Assembly (NCBI GenBank): GCA_043228905.1
Contig: JBHGNT010000008.1
Coordinates: 16,554,001 to 16,618,000 of the forward strand
Source of the DNA: Azolla caroliniana
Lineage: Eukaryota > Polypodiophyta
Reading direction: 5' to 3'
Length of the DNA: 64,000 nt
The position numbers were made by a program, and so were the translations under genes. This document shows positions 46,306 to 57,929 of the stretch, one piece after another; positions within the stretch are counted from its first letter, which is position 1; each line of letters starts with the position of its first letter. The notes under the pieces are model-generated. The model was not told the origin of the DNA. It worked only from the letters and a program-made list of their open reading frames with translations, and did not search any database.

Positions 46306-48154
46306 TACGAATTTGTGCAAAAGCCGCACCGTTATCGAGCACCTCCGTCTCCATCCATGATGTTTTGATAAAGGGTTGCCCGAGGATCATGGAGTGTGAG
46401 ACCTCATTTGAATAAAGAAATTTTGGGTTATCTCCAAATCTCCGATCTTCACCGTGACATCCGGACAAGGCGCAAATAGGTCTTCTATTGCTTTAGTGGT
46501 TGCCCGAATCTTCCATCCATGATTAGTATTAATAGGCGACTTCCCCTTCTAGTAGAACTCCTTGGACATCAAGTTGATCTCCGATCCGTGATCAATCAAT
46601 GCTAGCACGGGCTCTTTGATGTTGCCGATTCGGACCGGAGTCTCCGTAGTTGCACGTGCCCAATGTGGCCTTGTGTAGTGGGAGTTAAGAATTCTGTCCT
46701 CCAAGTTGGTGTCATTCATTAAAACGGTATTTGCATTCACCCTTGGAGCATTTTCCTCCGTACTTTGTCTTTTTCTCTTTACGAGATCCACAAGAAGATC
46801 GTGGAACTCCTTCTTCGCTATTCCAAGTAATTCCCGAAGCGAAAATTCTACCCGGTTATCGAGGATTCTCTCCTTGAACACCTTTTTCAAGTCCGTTTGT
46901 TGTTCGATGTCCGAGGTGAGCTTGAATGCCGAAATCATCTTTTCTTTTCCCTTCCCTCCGGAGTTCCAGCTTTCCGGTGTCTTTGATTGTCCGGTTGCAT
47001 GCGCCGTCGTTTCTCGTCTATATACACTTCATGCAATTGACATAAGGCGTACACGCTATTCTTATCGACGGGGCACTCCCATCCCGTAGCTTCACGGATG
47101 TTTTCCGTGGTGCTTTGGATCTCATTGGAGTTGGTTTTCTCGGGGTTTTCCGGCCAAAAAGACACCTTTGCTCCTGATGACTCACCCACACTTATTCCCG
47201 CGGTTGTCGCATAATTACCTTTTGCTGATATTTCCTCCTCTAAGACCTTCATGCCGCCTTTCAGGAAGTTCAATCGGAGTTGCTTCTGAGAGTCCATTGA
47301 ATGAATCTGATTTCCCTTGTAGTAGATAAGAGCTCGTCGTAACGCCTCCTTGTGCTCGTCGCAATCCCTTCGATCATGTTCGGTGCTATCACACCATATA
47401 CACCATATACTTGGGACTTGTGGAACGGTCATTCGACTTCTTCACCATCACGATTTTTAGATTCTCCATCTCCTTCAGCAACTGCTCCACCGTGGTTGCG
47501 TCGATTCCCTTCTCGATCGTAGTCTCCCGAGCCTGCGATTGATGGTCTTCCAATCCGGATCTCGGTTTCGGAATCAGTTCCGAAACCCTCTTTTCTTTGT
47601 TAGCAAGCTATTACCCCCTCATTGTGTATTGTGCGATGATATCTCGCACATTATCCCATGTATCGGTGAGGCCACTCTCGGTGGTCGTGTCCTCCAAAAG
47701 CACTTCAAGGTCTTTCCAGTCAGGGACGTCCACGGCTCGTAGGAACATGATCACTTTGTCCGGTGCGACGATAGCTTGATCTCTCGCGGACAACCTCCCG
47801 AACCGAATTTCGAATGCCGAAAACACATCGAGGACCATCGAATCTTCGGCATTTCCACCCAATCTTCGAGCCCTCTCCTCGTTGCCTTGGAGGAGTCCTC
47901 GATGGCGAACGTGTTCTTTAGGGCCTCTTCAAATGGTTCCCATGTCGGATTTTGTTGTCGTATTACATGGATACTCCCTTGAAGACTGTTGGTCGCCACC
48001 CAGTTAAAGGATGTCACTTGTAATCCTTCCAAAATTCCACATCGTAGCATTTCCGCCTTGTAATCTCGCAAATACCGCAACACATCTTTCCCATTGAATT
48101 GCCCGTTCTGTTGCACGAGCCGCTCTTCTACCGCCGCAATCTCCAACATTGCGC
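46306..48154 (-). pseudogene. Gypsy gag-protease fragment (duplicate)
   Basis: Protease 'ALIDHGSEINLMS' and 'SHSMILGQPFI'; linker helices 46549-46938; gag C-terminus with intact CCHC 'CDSTEHDRRDC' 46935-47432; gag helices 47611-48154. The disruptions lie at the same positions as in the first copy, so the decay predates the duplication. Confidence 0.8.
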
Positions 48155-48858
48155 TGTCGTAGTGTATTCCACACACTACGTGAAAACCATAAAATAATAT
48201 GTCCGATTTTAGATACATATAAATAAATAAATAATATATCAAAAGAATTTATCACGTGCATATGGCAGGATTCAAACCATGCACCTCCACGTAGATAAAC
48301 CCCAACTTTACCATTGTAATAACTTATCTTTAATGTTATAAATATAGATTTAATACGTATAAGACCTTTATTTACACATACCTTTATTAAAAGGTAAAAA
48401 TCATGTATTCTTTAGAGTGTGAATATTTTATTTACACGTGACATTAAAAGTGACTCATGCACATCTAGCGTGCATGAGCCCTATATTTAGGAAATGACAA
48501 AGAATCACATGCACATTTAGTGTGCATGGACACTTTAGGTGAAAAAGCATGAAGCCATGCTTAGCCTCTTCCATCTTTATATAAGGAGGAGAGAAATATG
48601 TGTAAGGTTGTTGATTAATATACAAGTTTGGATCAATTTAATATATTCGTGGGATTCACAAATTTTGCCATCTAATTGCTCTAATAATCTAAATATTGTT
48701 TTAATTACACTAAACTCGTGGGATTCACGAGATTGCTATCTTACTTCTCTTTCCACTATTCATAACTAGCCTTAAGTTGTATTCCTCTTCCTCCTAGTCA
48801 AAAACCTCGACGGTTCCCACCCGACTCACGCAACGATCTGGAGCCGAAGGGCACGACA
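48155..48858 (+). mobile_element. Solo LTR (duplicate) with 4-bp target duplication
   Basis: 704 bp, TGTCGTAGTG...GGGCACGACA, preceded by 'attgcgc' and followed by 'gcgcgttg', i.e. 'gcgc' duplicated. It opposes the host Gypsy. Confidence 0.85.
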
Positions 48859-48964
48859 GCGCGTTGTTCTTGTAGCATCCGCTCGAACATCACCATCATG
48901 TTGTTAACCTCTGGTTGAATTTCCATCTCCTTGCCACCCGGTTTCACGTCGGGTTCACCACTTG
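48859..48964 (-). pseudogene. Gypsy gag start and primer-binding site (duplicate)
   Basis: Encodes 'GGKEMEIQPEVNNMM' then 'MLQEQRA'. The primer site TGGTGAACCCGACG follows beside the LTR. Confidence 0.65.
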
Positions 48965-49667
48965 TGTCGCGCCTTTCGGCTCCGGATCGTTGCGTGAGTT
49001 GGGTGGGAACCATTGAGGTTTTTGACTAGGAGAAAGAAGAATATGGGATAAGGCTAGTAATGAATAGGTAAAAAGAGAGGTAACTTATGAATCTCGTGAA
49101 TCCCACAAGTTTAGTGTGTTTAATCAATATTTAGATAGTAAGAGACAATATAGATGACAAATTCGTGAATCCCACGAATATATTATATTGGTCAATCCTT
49201 ACAAAATAATCAACAACCATATACATCTTTCTCTCCTCCTTATATAAGGATGGGAGAGACTAAGCATAACTTCCTGCTTTTTCTAGAGTGCGTGACATGC
49301 TTTTTCTACTGTGCTTTTATTCCTAAATATAGTGCCAATGCACTCTAGATGTGCACAACTATTTTTTTATTGGTTTATATTTCTCTTGTAAATAAAGTAT
49401 TCACGCCCTCTAAAAATGCATGATTTACCTTTTAATAAAGGTAGGCATAAATAAAAGTCTTATAGCTATTAAATGTATATTTATAACAGTTATGACAAGT
49501 TAATACAATGGTAAAGTTTTGGTTTATTTACATAGACGTATAGGGTTCGAATCTTGCACTCTACATGTAATAAATATTTTAATATTTACTTTTATTTATA
49601 TATATGTACTTAAATCGAATATATTATTTTTACATTTTTCACATAGTGTGCGGACTACACTACAACA
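48965..49667 (-). repeat. 5' LTR of the truncated Gypsy (duplicate)
   Basis: 703 bp, exactly the length of 20352-21054. The A/B-box module is at 49499-49558. Confidence 0.85.
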
Positions 49668-50067
49668 ACGCGGAGAATTAAAGCCCCTCTCACGCCATCG
49701 TCATAATCCCAATCTCCCCACGCCTTAGCTCTTATAATGTCGATTGTCGTTGTTTTGTGTTCTCCGCTTGTGATCTTCCATATCATGGGAACACAACACA
49801 TTCTAAATGGCATTTTATCTGCCCTCGAGTGTCGACCTATATTCACTAATACACCACTTTCTACAAATCACTCCCAATTGAAATTGGCATGACCCTGTGA
49901 ATATTCTCCATCGGTCTCGGTCTACTATGTCGATGGACTCTTACTATCTAATCCAAGGTATCATTTCTTTTTAGGCATCCAAGGTTAGAAATTTTAACCT
50001 TCCCTCACGTATCTTTCATCACTATCTATGGTAAAATAGGTGTTTCTCCATGTAGAGTTACATATAA

Positions 50068-50152
50068 GGGGTGATGGCGCAGTTGGCTAGCGCGTAGGTC
50101 TCATAGCTCTTGAGATATCCTGAGGTCGAGAGTTCAAGCCTCTCTCACCCCA
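50068..50152 (+). tRNA. tRNA-Met(CAT), elongator type, intron-bearing, structurally intact
   Basis: Identical in sequence to the 21455 copy (its partner in the segmental duplication): all four stems pair, 11-nt intron after A37, discriminator A. Confidence 0.75.
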
Positions 50153-50929
50153 TCCACGACATCATGGTCTCTGCAATCATTAATTCCTATCATGTAAATT
50201 TGTGTTCTTCTCTAATTTTCTTCAATGTCATGGGAACCATTGCATTTTATCTACCATGTGAGTCAATCTAGATTCAGTACCACAACTACCTTTGGAAACC
50301 ATTCCTAATTAAAGCTCGCATGACTATGTGAATATTCTCGGTCGCAATATTTGTACCATGAGGGTGGTCCCTTTCTTAAGTAATCTATACTTATGACATG
50401 TGTAACGTCATCATAAATTTGAAATTTAGTGATGGTCTCACCGAATTTCTATTATCACAAATATAAGGTAAAATTCAGATGTTCCTAGATATACGCATTA
50501 GAGTTGATGACGTTGATTCGTTGCGCATAGATCTGATTGCCCTTGAGATATCCTCACGTGGAGAATTAAATCCCCGCTCATGCCATCCTCATAATCCCAA
50601 TCTCCCCAATCCTTAGCTCTTATCATGTCGAGTGTCGTTGTTTTGTGTTCTGCCCTTACGATCTTCCATTGCATGGGAACACAACACATGCTAAATGGCA
50701 TTTTATCCACCCTCAAGTGTCGACCTATATTCAGTAATACACCACTTTCTGCAAATCACTCCCAATTTAAATTCGCATGACCTTGTAAATATTCACCCTC
50801 GGTCTCGGTCTAATATCTGGATGGACTATTACTATCTAATCGATAGGTATCATTGCTTTTTAGGTATCCAAGGTTAGAAATTTTGAGCTTCCTTGAGGCA
50901 TCATTCATCACTATCACTATCACATATGA

Positions 50930-51014
50930 GGGGTGATGGCGCAGTTGGATAGCGCGTAGGTCTCATAGCTCTTGAGATATCCTGAGGTCGAGAGTTCAAG
51001 CCTCTCTCACCCCA
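50930..51014 (+). tRNA. tRNA-Met(CAT), intron-bearing, structurally intact
   Basis: Differs from the 21455 copy only by one D-loop base (AGTTGGATA). All stems and the intron are intact. The 5' flank is shortened by about 30 bases compared with other units ('ctatcactatcacatatgag'). Confidence 0.75.
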
Positions 51015-51287
51015 TCCATGACATCATGGTCTCTACAATCATTAATTCCTATCATGTCCATTTGTGTTTTTCTCTAATTTTCTTCAATGTCATGGGAACA
51101 TAACACATACTCATGGCATTTTATCTACCCTATGAGTCAATCTATATTCAATACCACAACTGCCTTTGGAAACCATTCCGAATTTAAGCTTGCATGACTA
51201 TGTGAATATTCTCGGTCACAATATGCCTACAATAAGGGTGGTCTCTTACTTAAGTAATCTATAGTTATCATTGGTGTAAATTCATCA

Positions 51288-51823
51288 TTTTTTATTTGTG
51301 ATGTGTTGGTGTAATGGTAATGGGGGGACACTCCAACCGCTGGAGGCTCGAGTCTCCTCACACCAACATACAAGTGGTACCTGAAAAGGGCGGTTTGTGC
51401 CCGTAAGTGACGGCGACACAAATGGTGACAGTGAAGGGTGGTTTGTGCCCGTAAGTGACGACGACGCATATGGTGATGGTGAAGGGCGGTTTGTGCCCGG
51501 TTTCGGCCTGTAAGTGGCGACGACGCAGATGGTGACGGTGAAGGGCGGTTTGTGCCCGTAAGTGACGGTGACAACAATGACAGTTTCGACGATAAAGATG
51601 GTAAAATGTAGCCTGTCTACAAGTTGCATGATGGAACGTGATGGCGTGAGTCTCATCACATCTCCTAGAGGTTATCTTGTGCATGTATCACACTCGTACC
51701 ATGCGGTACACCCCCTGATGGACTATGTACTGCTAATAAGACATGACTTCGTGTGAGTTGTAGCCTTTGGGCGAGCCAAAGAAAAAAAAATACAAAGTAC
51801 TATCTCCAAATGGGGGAAAAAAA
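51288..51823 (+). mobile_element. Putative tRNA-headed SINE with internal minisatellite
   Basis: A 536-base insert exactly between 'tcatca' and 'taaattgaaattt' of the satellite. The head 51306-51366 folds as a tRNA-like: acceptor TTGGTGT/ACACCAA, an A-box-like 'gtaatggtaatgggg', T-arm-like 'ggaggctcgagtctcct'. Four copies of a 48-base GC-rich unit ('cggtttgtgcccgtaagtga') follow, then unique sequence and A-rich stretches (51781-51789, 51817-51823). No coding capacity. Target duplication is not clear. Confidence 0.55.
51385..51570. repeat. 48-bp minisatellite inside the SINE-like insert
   Basis: '(c/t)ggtttgtgcccg' recurs at 51391, 51439, 51487 and 51546: spacings 48, 48 and 59, the last with an 11-base insertion. 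Confidence 0.85.
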
Positions 51824-52364
51824 TAAATTGAAATTTAGTGATGGTCTCACCTATTTTCTATTATCACAGGTATAAGGTAAAATTAGGACGTTCCTAGATA
51901 TACGGCTTAGAGTTGATGACGCGGATACCTTGCGCATAGATCTGATTGCTCTTGACGTATCCTCACGCGGAGAATTAAAGCCCCTCTCACACCATCCTTA
52001 TAATCCCAATCTCCCCAATCCTTAGCTCTTATCATGTCAATTGTCGTTGTTTTGTGGTCTCCGTTTCTGATCGTCCATGTCATGGGTACACAACACATGC
52101 TAAATGGCATTTTATCCACCCTCAAGTGTCGACCTATATTCACTAATACACCACTTTCTGCAAATCAGTCCCAATTTAAAATTGCATGACCCTGTGAATA
52201 TTCTCCCTCCGTCGGGGTGTAATATGTGGATGGACTCTTACTATCTAATCCATAGGTATCATTGTTTTTTAGGCATCCTAGCTTAGAAATTTTGAGCTTC
52301 CCTGAGGCATCTTTCTTCACTATCATGGTAAAATAGGTGTTTCTCCGGGTAGAGCTACATATAA

Positions 52365-52448
52365 GGGGTGATGGCGCAATTGGCTAGCACGGAGATCTAT
52401 TAACTCTTGAGATATCCTGAGGTTGAGATTTCAAGCCTCTCTCACCCC
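52365..52448 (+). pseudogene. tRNA-Met-like, anticodon lost
   Basis: The loop region reads 'gatctattaactc', so CAT is gone. Acceptor is intact; the T stem is mutated ('gagat'). Confidence 0.6.
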
Positions 52449-53265
52449 ATCCACGAAATCATGGTCTCTACAATCATTAATTCCTATCACGTTGATTTGA
52501 GTTCTTCTTTAATTTTCGTCAATGTCATGGGAACATAACACATACTCGTGGCATTTTATCCACCGTCTGAGTCAATCTATATTTAGTATTATAGCTGCTT
52601 TTGCAAACCATTCCGAATTTAAGCTCGCATGACTATGTGAATATTCTCGGTCGCAATATGCCTATCATGAGGGTAGTCTGTTACTTATGTAATGTATACT
52701 TATCATTGGTGTAAAGTCATGATAAATTTGAAATTTAGTGATGGTCTCACTTATTTTCTATTATCACAAGTATAAGGTAAAATTAGGATGTTCCTAGATA
52801 TACGCATTAGAGTTGATCATGCAAGTTCTTTGCGCATAGATCTGATTGCCCTTGACGTATCTTCACACGAAGAATTAAAGCCCCTCTTAGGCCATTGTCC
52901 TAATCCCAATTTCCCCAATCCTTAGCTCTTATCATGTCGATTGTCGTTGTTTTGTGTTCTCCCCTTATGATCTTCCATGTCATGGGTACACAACACATGC
53001 TAAATGGCATTTTATCCACCCTCAAGTGTCAACCTATATTCACTAATACACCACTTTCTACAAATCACTCCCAATTTAAATTCGCATGACCCTGTGAATA
53101 TTCTCCCTCGGTCTCGGTCTAATATGTGGATGGACTGTTACTATCTAATCCATAGGTATCATTGCTTTTTAGGCAACCTAGGTAAGAAATTTTGAGCTTC
53201 CCTGAGGCATCTTTCATCATTATCTATGGTAAAATAGGTGTTTGTCCGTGTAGAACGACATATAA

Positions 53266-53304
53266 GGGGTGATGGCGCAGTTCGCTAGCGCATAGGTCTC
53301 ATAG
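53266..53304 (+). pseudogene. tRNA-Met-like 5' half, cut at the intron
   Basis: The copy ends at '...ctcatag', one base into the intron, and is joined directly to 'ccatgggaacataacacat', normally about 130 bases downstream of the tRNA. Confidence 0.65.
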
Positions 53305-53350
53305 CCATGGGAACATAACACATGATACATGGCATTTTATCCACCCTTTC

Positions 53351-53750
53351 TGGAACATTACTAAGACAAGGAGGAAATTAGTAGTACAAGATCTGAATTA
53401 GTACTAAGAGAGAGAAGAGAGTGTAGAACTCATGAGAGAAGGCGAGAGAGAGAGAAAGATGATACTAAAAGATATATTATATTATATTATATTAAGAGTA
53501 AGTACAAGCTAAACGATGAGGCTTAAGACTAGAGTTGAACCGATTTGGTTCGAAATAATGCCTTGTGCGCCCTTGTATAGTGTTTTCAGGAGTACTCCTA
53601 AAGTTTCTAGAATTTTCTAGAGAAATTTGGATATATATATCATATTTCTAAAGTTAAATAATAAATGAAAATAATATTTTAATGGCAAGGGCTCAACCCA
53701 TGTAATATAAGGTCATGGGTTCGAATCTTGCCATATCATGTTCCGCGTCA
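53351..53750 (-). repeat. 3' LTR of chromovirus 3
   Basis: About 400 bp, 'tggaacatta' to 'ccgcgtca'. It lies immediately downstream (minus strand) of a chromodomain frame. It carries a tRNA-like module at 53684-53738 in which TGGCAAG and CTTGCCA can pair as an acceptor-like stem around 'gggttcgaatc'. Only one LTR is present, so the left limit is inferred. Confidence 0.55.
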
Positions 53751-54060
53751 TTTTGGATTGAGGACCCAGTTTTTCTGGATATTGATGATGGAAGTCTTCA
53801 AGAAGAGCACTACCATTGGTCACATTCTCTATTGATTCCCAAGTACACTAACTAGGGCTATATCCTAGCCAATTGACCAAACAATAGAGCTTGTTGTGAA
53901 CAATCTTGGAATATAGGATGGTGGAAATCTCATACTCAATGTTGCTCGTAACAGTATACGGGGCGGCGTAATGGTTGAACATAATAATGTGGTTAATGTG
54001 TATGTGTAATGTATATGAGTGTGTGAGGATGAGTATTTCTAAGCACTTGCACAATTATGT
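53751..54060 (-). pseudogene. Chromovirus 3 chromodomain remnant
   Basis: Minus-strand 'YEISTILYSKIVHNKLYCLV' and 'WLGYSPS' match the chromodomain of chromoviruses 1 and 2. The WEP part follows in decayed form. Everything upstream of the chromodomain is missing. Confidence 0.75.
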
Positions 54061-54065
54061 GCATT

Positions 54066-54091
54066 GACAAGTGACAAGAATGTAACAATAT

Positions 54092-54129
<38 letters not shown>

Positions 54130-54193
54130 TGCAACCCCCTTGGGAGGGGGGGTGGAGCCATTCTAGGCTTCACCTCCCCCACCCATTAACACT
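54066..54193 (+). mobile_element. 3' tail of a LINE/SINE family (5'-truncated copy)
   Basis: (TC)n followed by a hairpin-forming tail 'gggaggggggg...' to 'cacctcccccacccattaac' ending 'aacact'. The same tail terminates the LINE fragment at 62400-63155. The left limit is approximate. Confidence 0.6.
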
Positions 54194-54218
54194 TTTGGCA
54201 CGCCTGAACAACCGAACT

Positions 54219-54701
54219 TGTCAGAACAAAGTAAGAGATTGAACGATTTAAGGAAGGTATAAGAGAATAGAAGAAGAGAGGAGAATGGATTGATAAGAGA
54301 AGAGTGGGTTTATTAGAATAGAATGATTACAAGGATGAGTTGGATACAAGGTGGGCTTGGAGCTAAAGACTGGTGTTGATTCGAATTGATTTGAGGATAC
54401 ATGTATGACCTTATTTATAGGTTCCTATAGAATAGCTTAGAGATATCTATAATGTTCTAGAATGTTCTAGGACATTCTAGAACATTCTAGAATGATCTAG
54501 AGTTTTTACAATAATCAATGTAATATAAAAAGTAGCTTTTATCTTTTCATATGACAATAATCTATCTTAATGGTTGAGGTTTTCAACTATGGATTACAAG
54601 GTTTGAGGTTCAAGTCTGGGTGACGCCATAATTGTTATGTGTTCATGACACAGTCTTGGGTTCAAGTCTAGGTGAAGCATAATGTTCACGTATTCATGAC
54701 A
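54219..54701 (-). repeat. 3' LTR of chromovirus 2
   Basis: Contains 'ttctagaatgttctag' palindromic repeats, TATA-like 'atttataggttcc' near 54413, and the A/B-box module at 54565-54630 ('ttaatggttgagg', 'aggttcaagtctggg'). It is 44 bases longer than its partner because of a second 'cttgggttcaagtctaggtg' stretch at its end. Confidence 0.85.
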
Positions 54702-55122
54702 CTATCTCTCCTCTTAAACGACGAGTGGAAGGAGTTGTTAACAATGCAGGGCCGAGTTTGTTGGGATAACGGCGATGGAAGTCATTGATAAGAGCTTCAG
54801 CATTACAAACATTATCGACGGGAGTGTGATCACTCGGGGTATAGCCTAGCCAATCAACTAGATAATACAACTTATTGCGCACAATCTTAGAATTGAGAAT
54901 GGCGGCTACCTCGTAGTCTGGGCAATCAACAAGTTGGAGAGGAGGCGGTGGGAGCACGACATGATTGGGAATCGAGCTAGTGTGGCAAGGTTCCAAAAGA
55001 GAGTTGTGAAAGACTGGATGAAGCCGCAAATTTTCAGGAAGATCAAGACGGAATGTTGCATCATTAATCCGCTTCGTGATGACAAAAGGACCCAAGCATT
55101 TATAATCTAGCTTATCACACAG
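54702..55122 (-). pseudogene. Chromovirus 2 integrase tail and chromodomain
   Basis: 'GPFVITKRINDATFRLDLP', 'LHPVFHNSLLEPC' and then the chromodomain 'YEVAAILNSKIVRNKLYYLV' / 'WLGYTPSDHTPVDNV'; the WEP of the third strand is changed. A stop at 55122 separates it from the integrase core. The frame ends at the polypurine tract (54702-54715). Confidence 0.8.
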
Positions 55123-55916
55123 TCAAGTAGTCTTTATGTGATGGCGTAACAACCATACCCGATCACCAACCTTGAATGGAGACGAAAGACGATGTCGATC
55201 TACGTGGGCCTTATGTTGGGCTTGAGCTTTTTGAAGATGTGAAGACAACTCAGACTGGAGGTTTTGGAGTCGGTGGAGGTGCTTCACTACACTAGGGTTT
55301 GGTGAGATCACTAGAATGTCCAAGAGACACCATCGAGGATGATTGCCAGTATAGGCATAGAAAGGTGTGACCTTGGTAGAAGAGTGTATGGTGTTATTGT
55401 ATGCAAACTCTACGAGATGCAATATATGACTCCAATCATCTTGTTGATAACTGATGAAACATCGAAGATACTGCTCAAGTGTTTGATTTGTGTGCTCTGT
55501 TTGGCCATCAGTTTCGGGATGATATGCTGAAGAGAGTTTGCAAGAGATTTGAAGCCCGTCACATAGGTGCTTCCAAAACGGAGATATAAATGGCGGACCA
55601 CGATCACTAATTATGTTGTTTGAAAGACCATGATGACGAAATACTTCACTCATAATGATATTTGTTGTTTCTTGACTACTGATGCTTTTTATGCAGGGCA
55701 AGAAATGTGCCATCTTGGTAAATCGATCCACTACGGTTAAAATAGCATCAAAACCCTATGAAGGTGGCAAATCTCCATGGCTTGCTCGGAGTCGGCAATG
55801 GTTGTACCAACCCATAAGGATGATGCCTAGGCATTTTAGCTTGACAACATGTGTCACATGTGCGAACGTAATCTTCAACAAATTGTTGTAAATGAGGCCA
55901 CCAAAATGATCACTAG
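55123..55916 (-). pseudogene. Chromovirus 2 integrase core
   Basis: Second and third catalytic residues are present ('IISDRGPPFIS', 'PETDGQTEHTNQT'). The first should be in an 'SLDF' motif, but near 55785 the sequence goes from 'PW' straight to 'DLPPS' followed by a stop, so about 24 bases with the first Asp appear deleted. The upstream part in 55732-55916 still shows 'CDTCCQAKMPRHHPYG'. Confidence 0.75.
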
Positions 55917-56987
55917 CTACATGGTCTTAGCAATACCAAAGTGTCCAGCGATACGGTCATCATGACAATGCTCCAATACTCGAAGGCGTGGTGATCCATC
56001 AGGGAAATAAAGGAGATTCTTGTAGAAAAGTAAGTTATCTTGCCACTTGAACTCCTTATAACGTCGAGATGTCCCTGGCAATGTGCAGCAAAATGCATGT
56101 TTTGGACCAAGGTGGGCAAAGACATCCTTAGCAAAATCATCCGAGTGAAGTTGATGTTGAATAGTATCAAGAAGACTTGAATCCAGTGGTGTGGCATAAA
56201 CCGTGGTTGCTTGTAGTTTTGCTGGAACAAGGAGAACTTGCCTTTGATTGTCGAAAGTTGGATCTCTAGGGCGAAGTGCCAAATATAAGCGTCGAGATAG
56301 AACATATGCTTGCCCTTGTTGTTTCCCTAGCCGGAAAATGATCTTGAAATCAAAATGAGTTAAAAATTGCGCCCATCGAGCTTGTCGCCTATTTAGCACT
56401 CGAGCCGTCTGAAAATATGTAAGATTTTTGTGGCCATTGTAAATGATGATTTGATGAGGCGAACCTTCCAAGAAATGTCGCCATTGTGCAAAAGAGTCGA
56501 CCACAGCTAGTAACTCTTTGTCATGCACCTTGTTGTTGATCTCCGCAACATTAAATTTTCTTGAGTGAAATGCGACTGGATGCAACTGCCCATCTTCACT
56601 TGGCTGTAATAGGATGCTCCCCAATGCAAAGTTAGATGTATCTGCCTCAATGATAAATGGCTTTTTTGGATCAACATGAGCTAAGACAGGAGCTGATGTG
56701 AATGCCTCTTTCAACTTAGTGAAGGCTTTGTCTGCTTTAGGTGTCCAAAAAAATGTTGGATTTCTCTTGGTGAGTTGATTGAGCGGCAATACAATCTTCG
56801 AATAATTCCATAGGAATTTGCGGTAGAAGTTGGCAAATCCAAGGAAACACTAGACATCGCGGACGGAACTTGGAGTATGCCATTCCAATATTGTTTCAAC
56901 TTTCACTGGATTCATGAAGATACCTTTGGATGAAATGGTATAGGCCAAGAACTCAACTTCTTTGCAATCAAAACTGCACTTCTCCAG
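55917..56987 (-). pseudogene. Chromovirus 2 RNase H and RT-RNase H connection
   Basis: 'KAFTKLKEAFTSAPVLAHVD', 'IEADTSNFALGSIL', 'HDKELLAVVDSFAQWRHFLE' and '[20 protein letters not shown]' are Ty3 RNase H landmarks (290 codons, 55917-56789). A frameshift and stops near 56790-56990 separate it from RT. Confidence 0.8.
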
Positions 56988-57929
56988 TTAGGCATAAAGA
57001 CCATACTCTCTTAAGCGTTGGAGTACCGTCCGCACATGTATATCATGATCCGCCTGTGTTCTAGAGTAAATCAATAGATCATTTAAATAGACTATGAGAA
57101 AGATATCTAGAAAATCTCGGAAAATGTCATTTGCCATATCTTGAAACGCGACGGTAGCATCTGTGAGCCCAAAAGACATGACTATATATTCGAAATTACC
57201 ATATCGAGTGCGAAATGCAATCTTCCATTCATCTCCCCGTCGAATACGGACAAGATTATATGCACCCCTTAGATAAATCTTGGTAAAATGCTTTGCCCCA
57301 CCAATGCGCTCTAAAAGACTGGAAATTAAAGGTACAGCACACCTATTTCTTATTGTGACTTTATTTAATCCACGATAATTCATGACGAAACAAACTGAAC
57401 CGTTCTTTTTCTTCACGAAAAAGATAGGAGCACCAGTTGGAGACTTTGAATGTCGAATAAATCCACTTGCAAGATTCTCATCAATGTATGCTTGAAGAAC
57501 CTCAAGCTCCGTTGGTGACAAATTGTAGATCGGACCCCATGGTGGCTCTTTTCCTGGTTGTAGATCAATGGGACAATCGTATGGCTGATTCTTTGGAAGT
57601 ACACTAGCTTTGACTTTGTCAAAGACATTAGCAAATTCTTGATACTTTTTAGGAATGTAGCCCTCTAACTTCCCTTGAGTGTCACTAGAAGGTGCAACTG
57701 ATATGGCAAATAAGAATAAATCTTCTTTTGCTCCTTCTTGGCATAATTGTTGTATTGAAATCTGATGAAGAGGAACAACATGCTTGGTAGAGGGTGAATT
57801 GGTAACACTATGTTTTTCAAGGGGGGGATCCTGGATTCGACCCTTGATTACTATGTTTCCTTTTGAAGGGCACCTAATTTCTCGTCGTCTCCAATCAATT
57901 ATTGGGTTGTGTAGCTCGAACCATGGCAA
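56988..57929 (-). pseudogene. Chromovirus 2 reverse transcriptase
   Basis: 313 codons from the end of protease ('MPWFELHNPIIDWRRREI') through 'PIFFVKKKNGSVCFVMNYRG' to 'VYLNDLLIYSRT'. Two catalytic positions are lost: 'FTKIYLRGAYN' has Tyr for Asp, and YLDD is YLND. RT activity should be abolished. Confidence 0.85.

Larger units (their letters stand above)
46306..49667 (-). mobile_element. 3'-truncated Gypsy with solo LTR (duplicate)
   Basis: Same structure as 17712-21054: protease-gag fragment, solo LTR, gag start, 5' LTR. Confidence 0.85.
45579..50237. repeat. Segmental duplication, copy 2
   Basis: Near-identical partner of 16985-21624, including Gypsy truncation point, solo LTR and LTR lengths. 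It retains the 19 bases and the 4-bp target repeat beside the solo LTR that copy 1 has lost, so copy 2 is closer to the ancestral state there. Confidence 0.9.
49668..51287. repeat. tRNA-Met satellite array, segment 5
   Basis: A-type tRNAs start at 50068 and 50930 (862 bp apart); a decayed B-type tRNA is near 50497. It ends at '...ttcatca' where a SINE-like insert begins. Confidence 0.9.
51824..53350. repeat. tRNA-Met satellite array, segment 6
   Basis: A-type tRNA positions at 52365 and 53266 (901 apart). Decayed B-type near 51908 and 52802. Ends abruptly at 'ccaccctttc' before an LTR. Confidence 0.9.
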
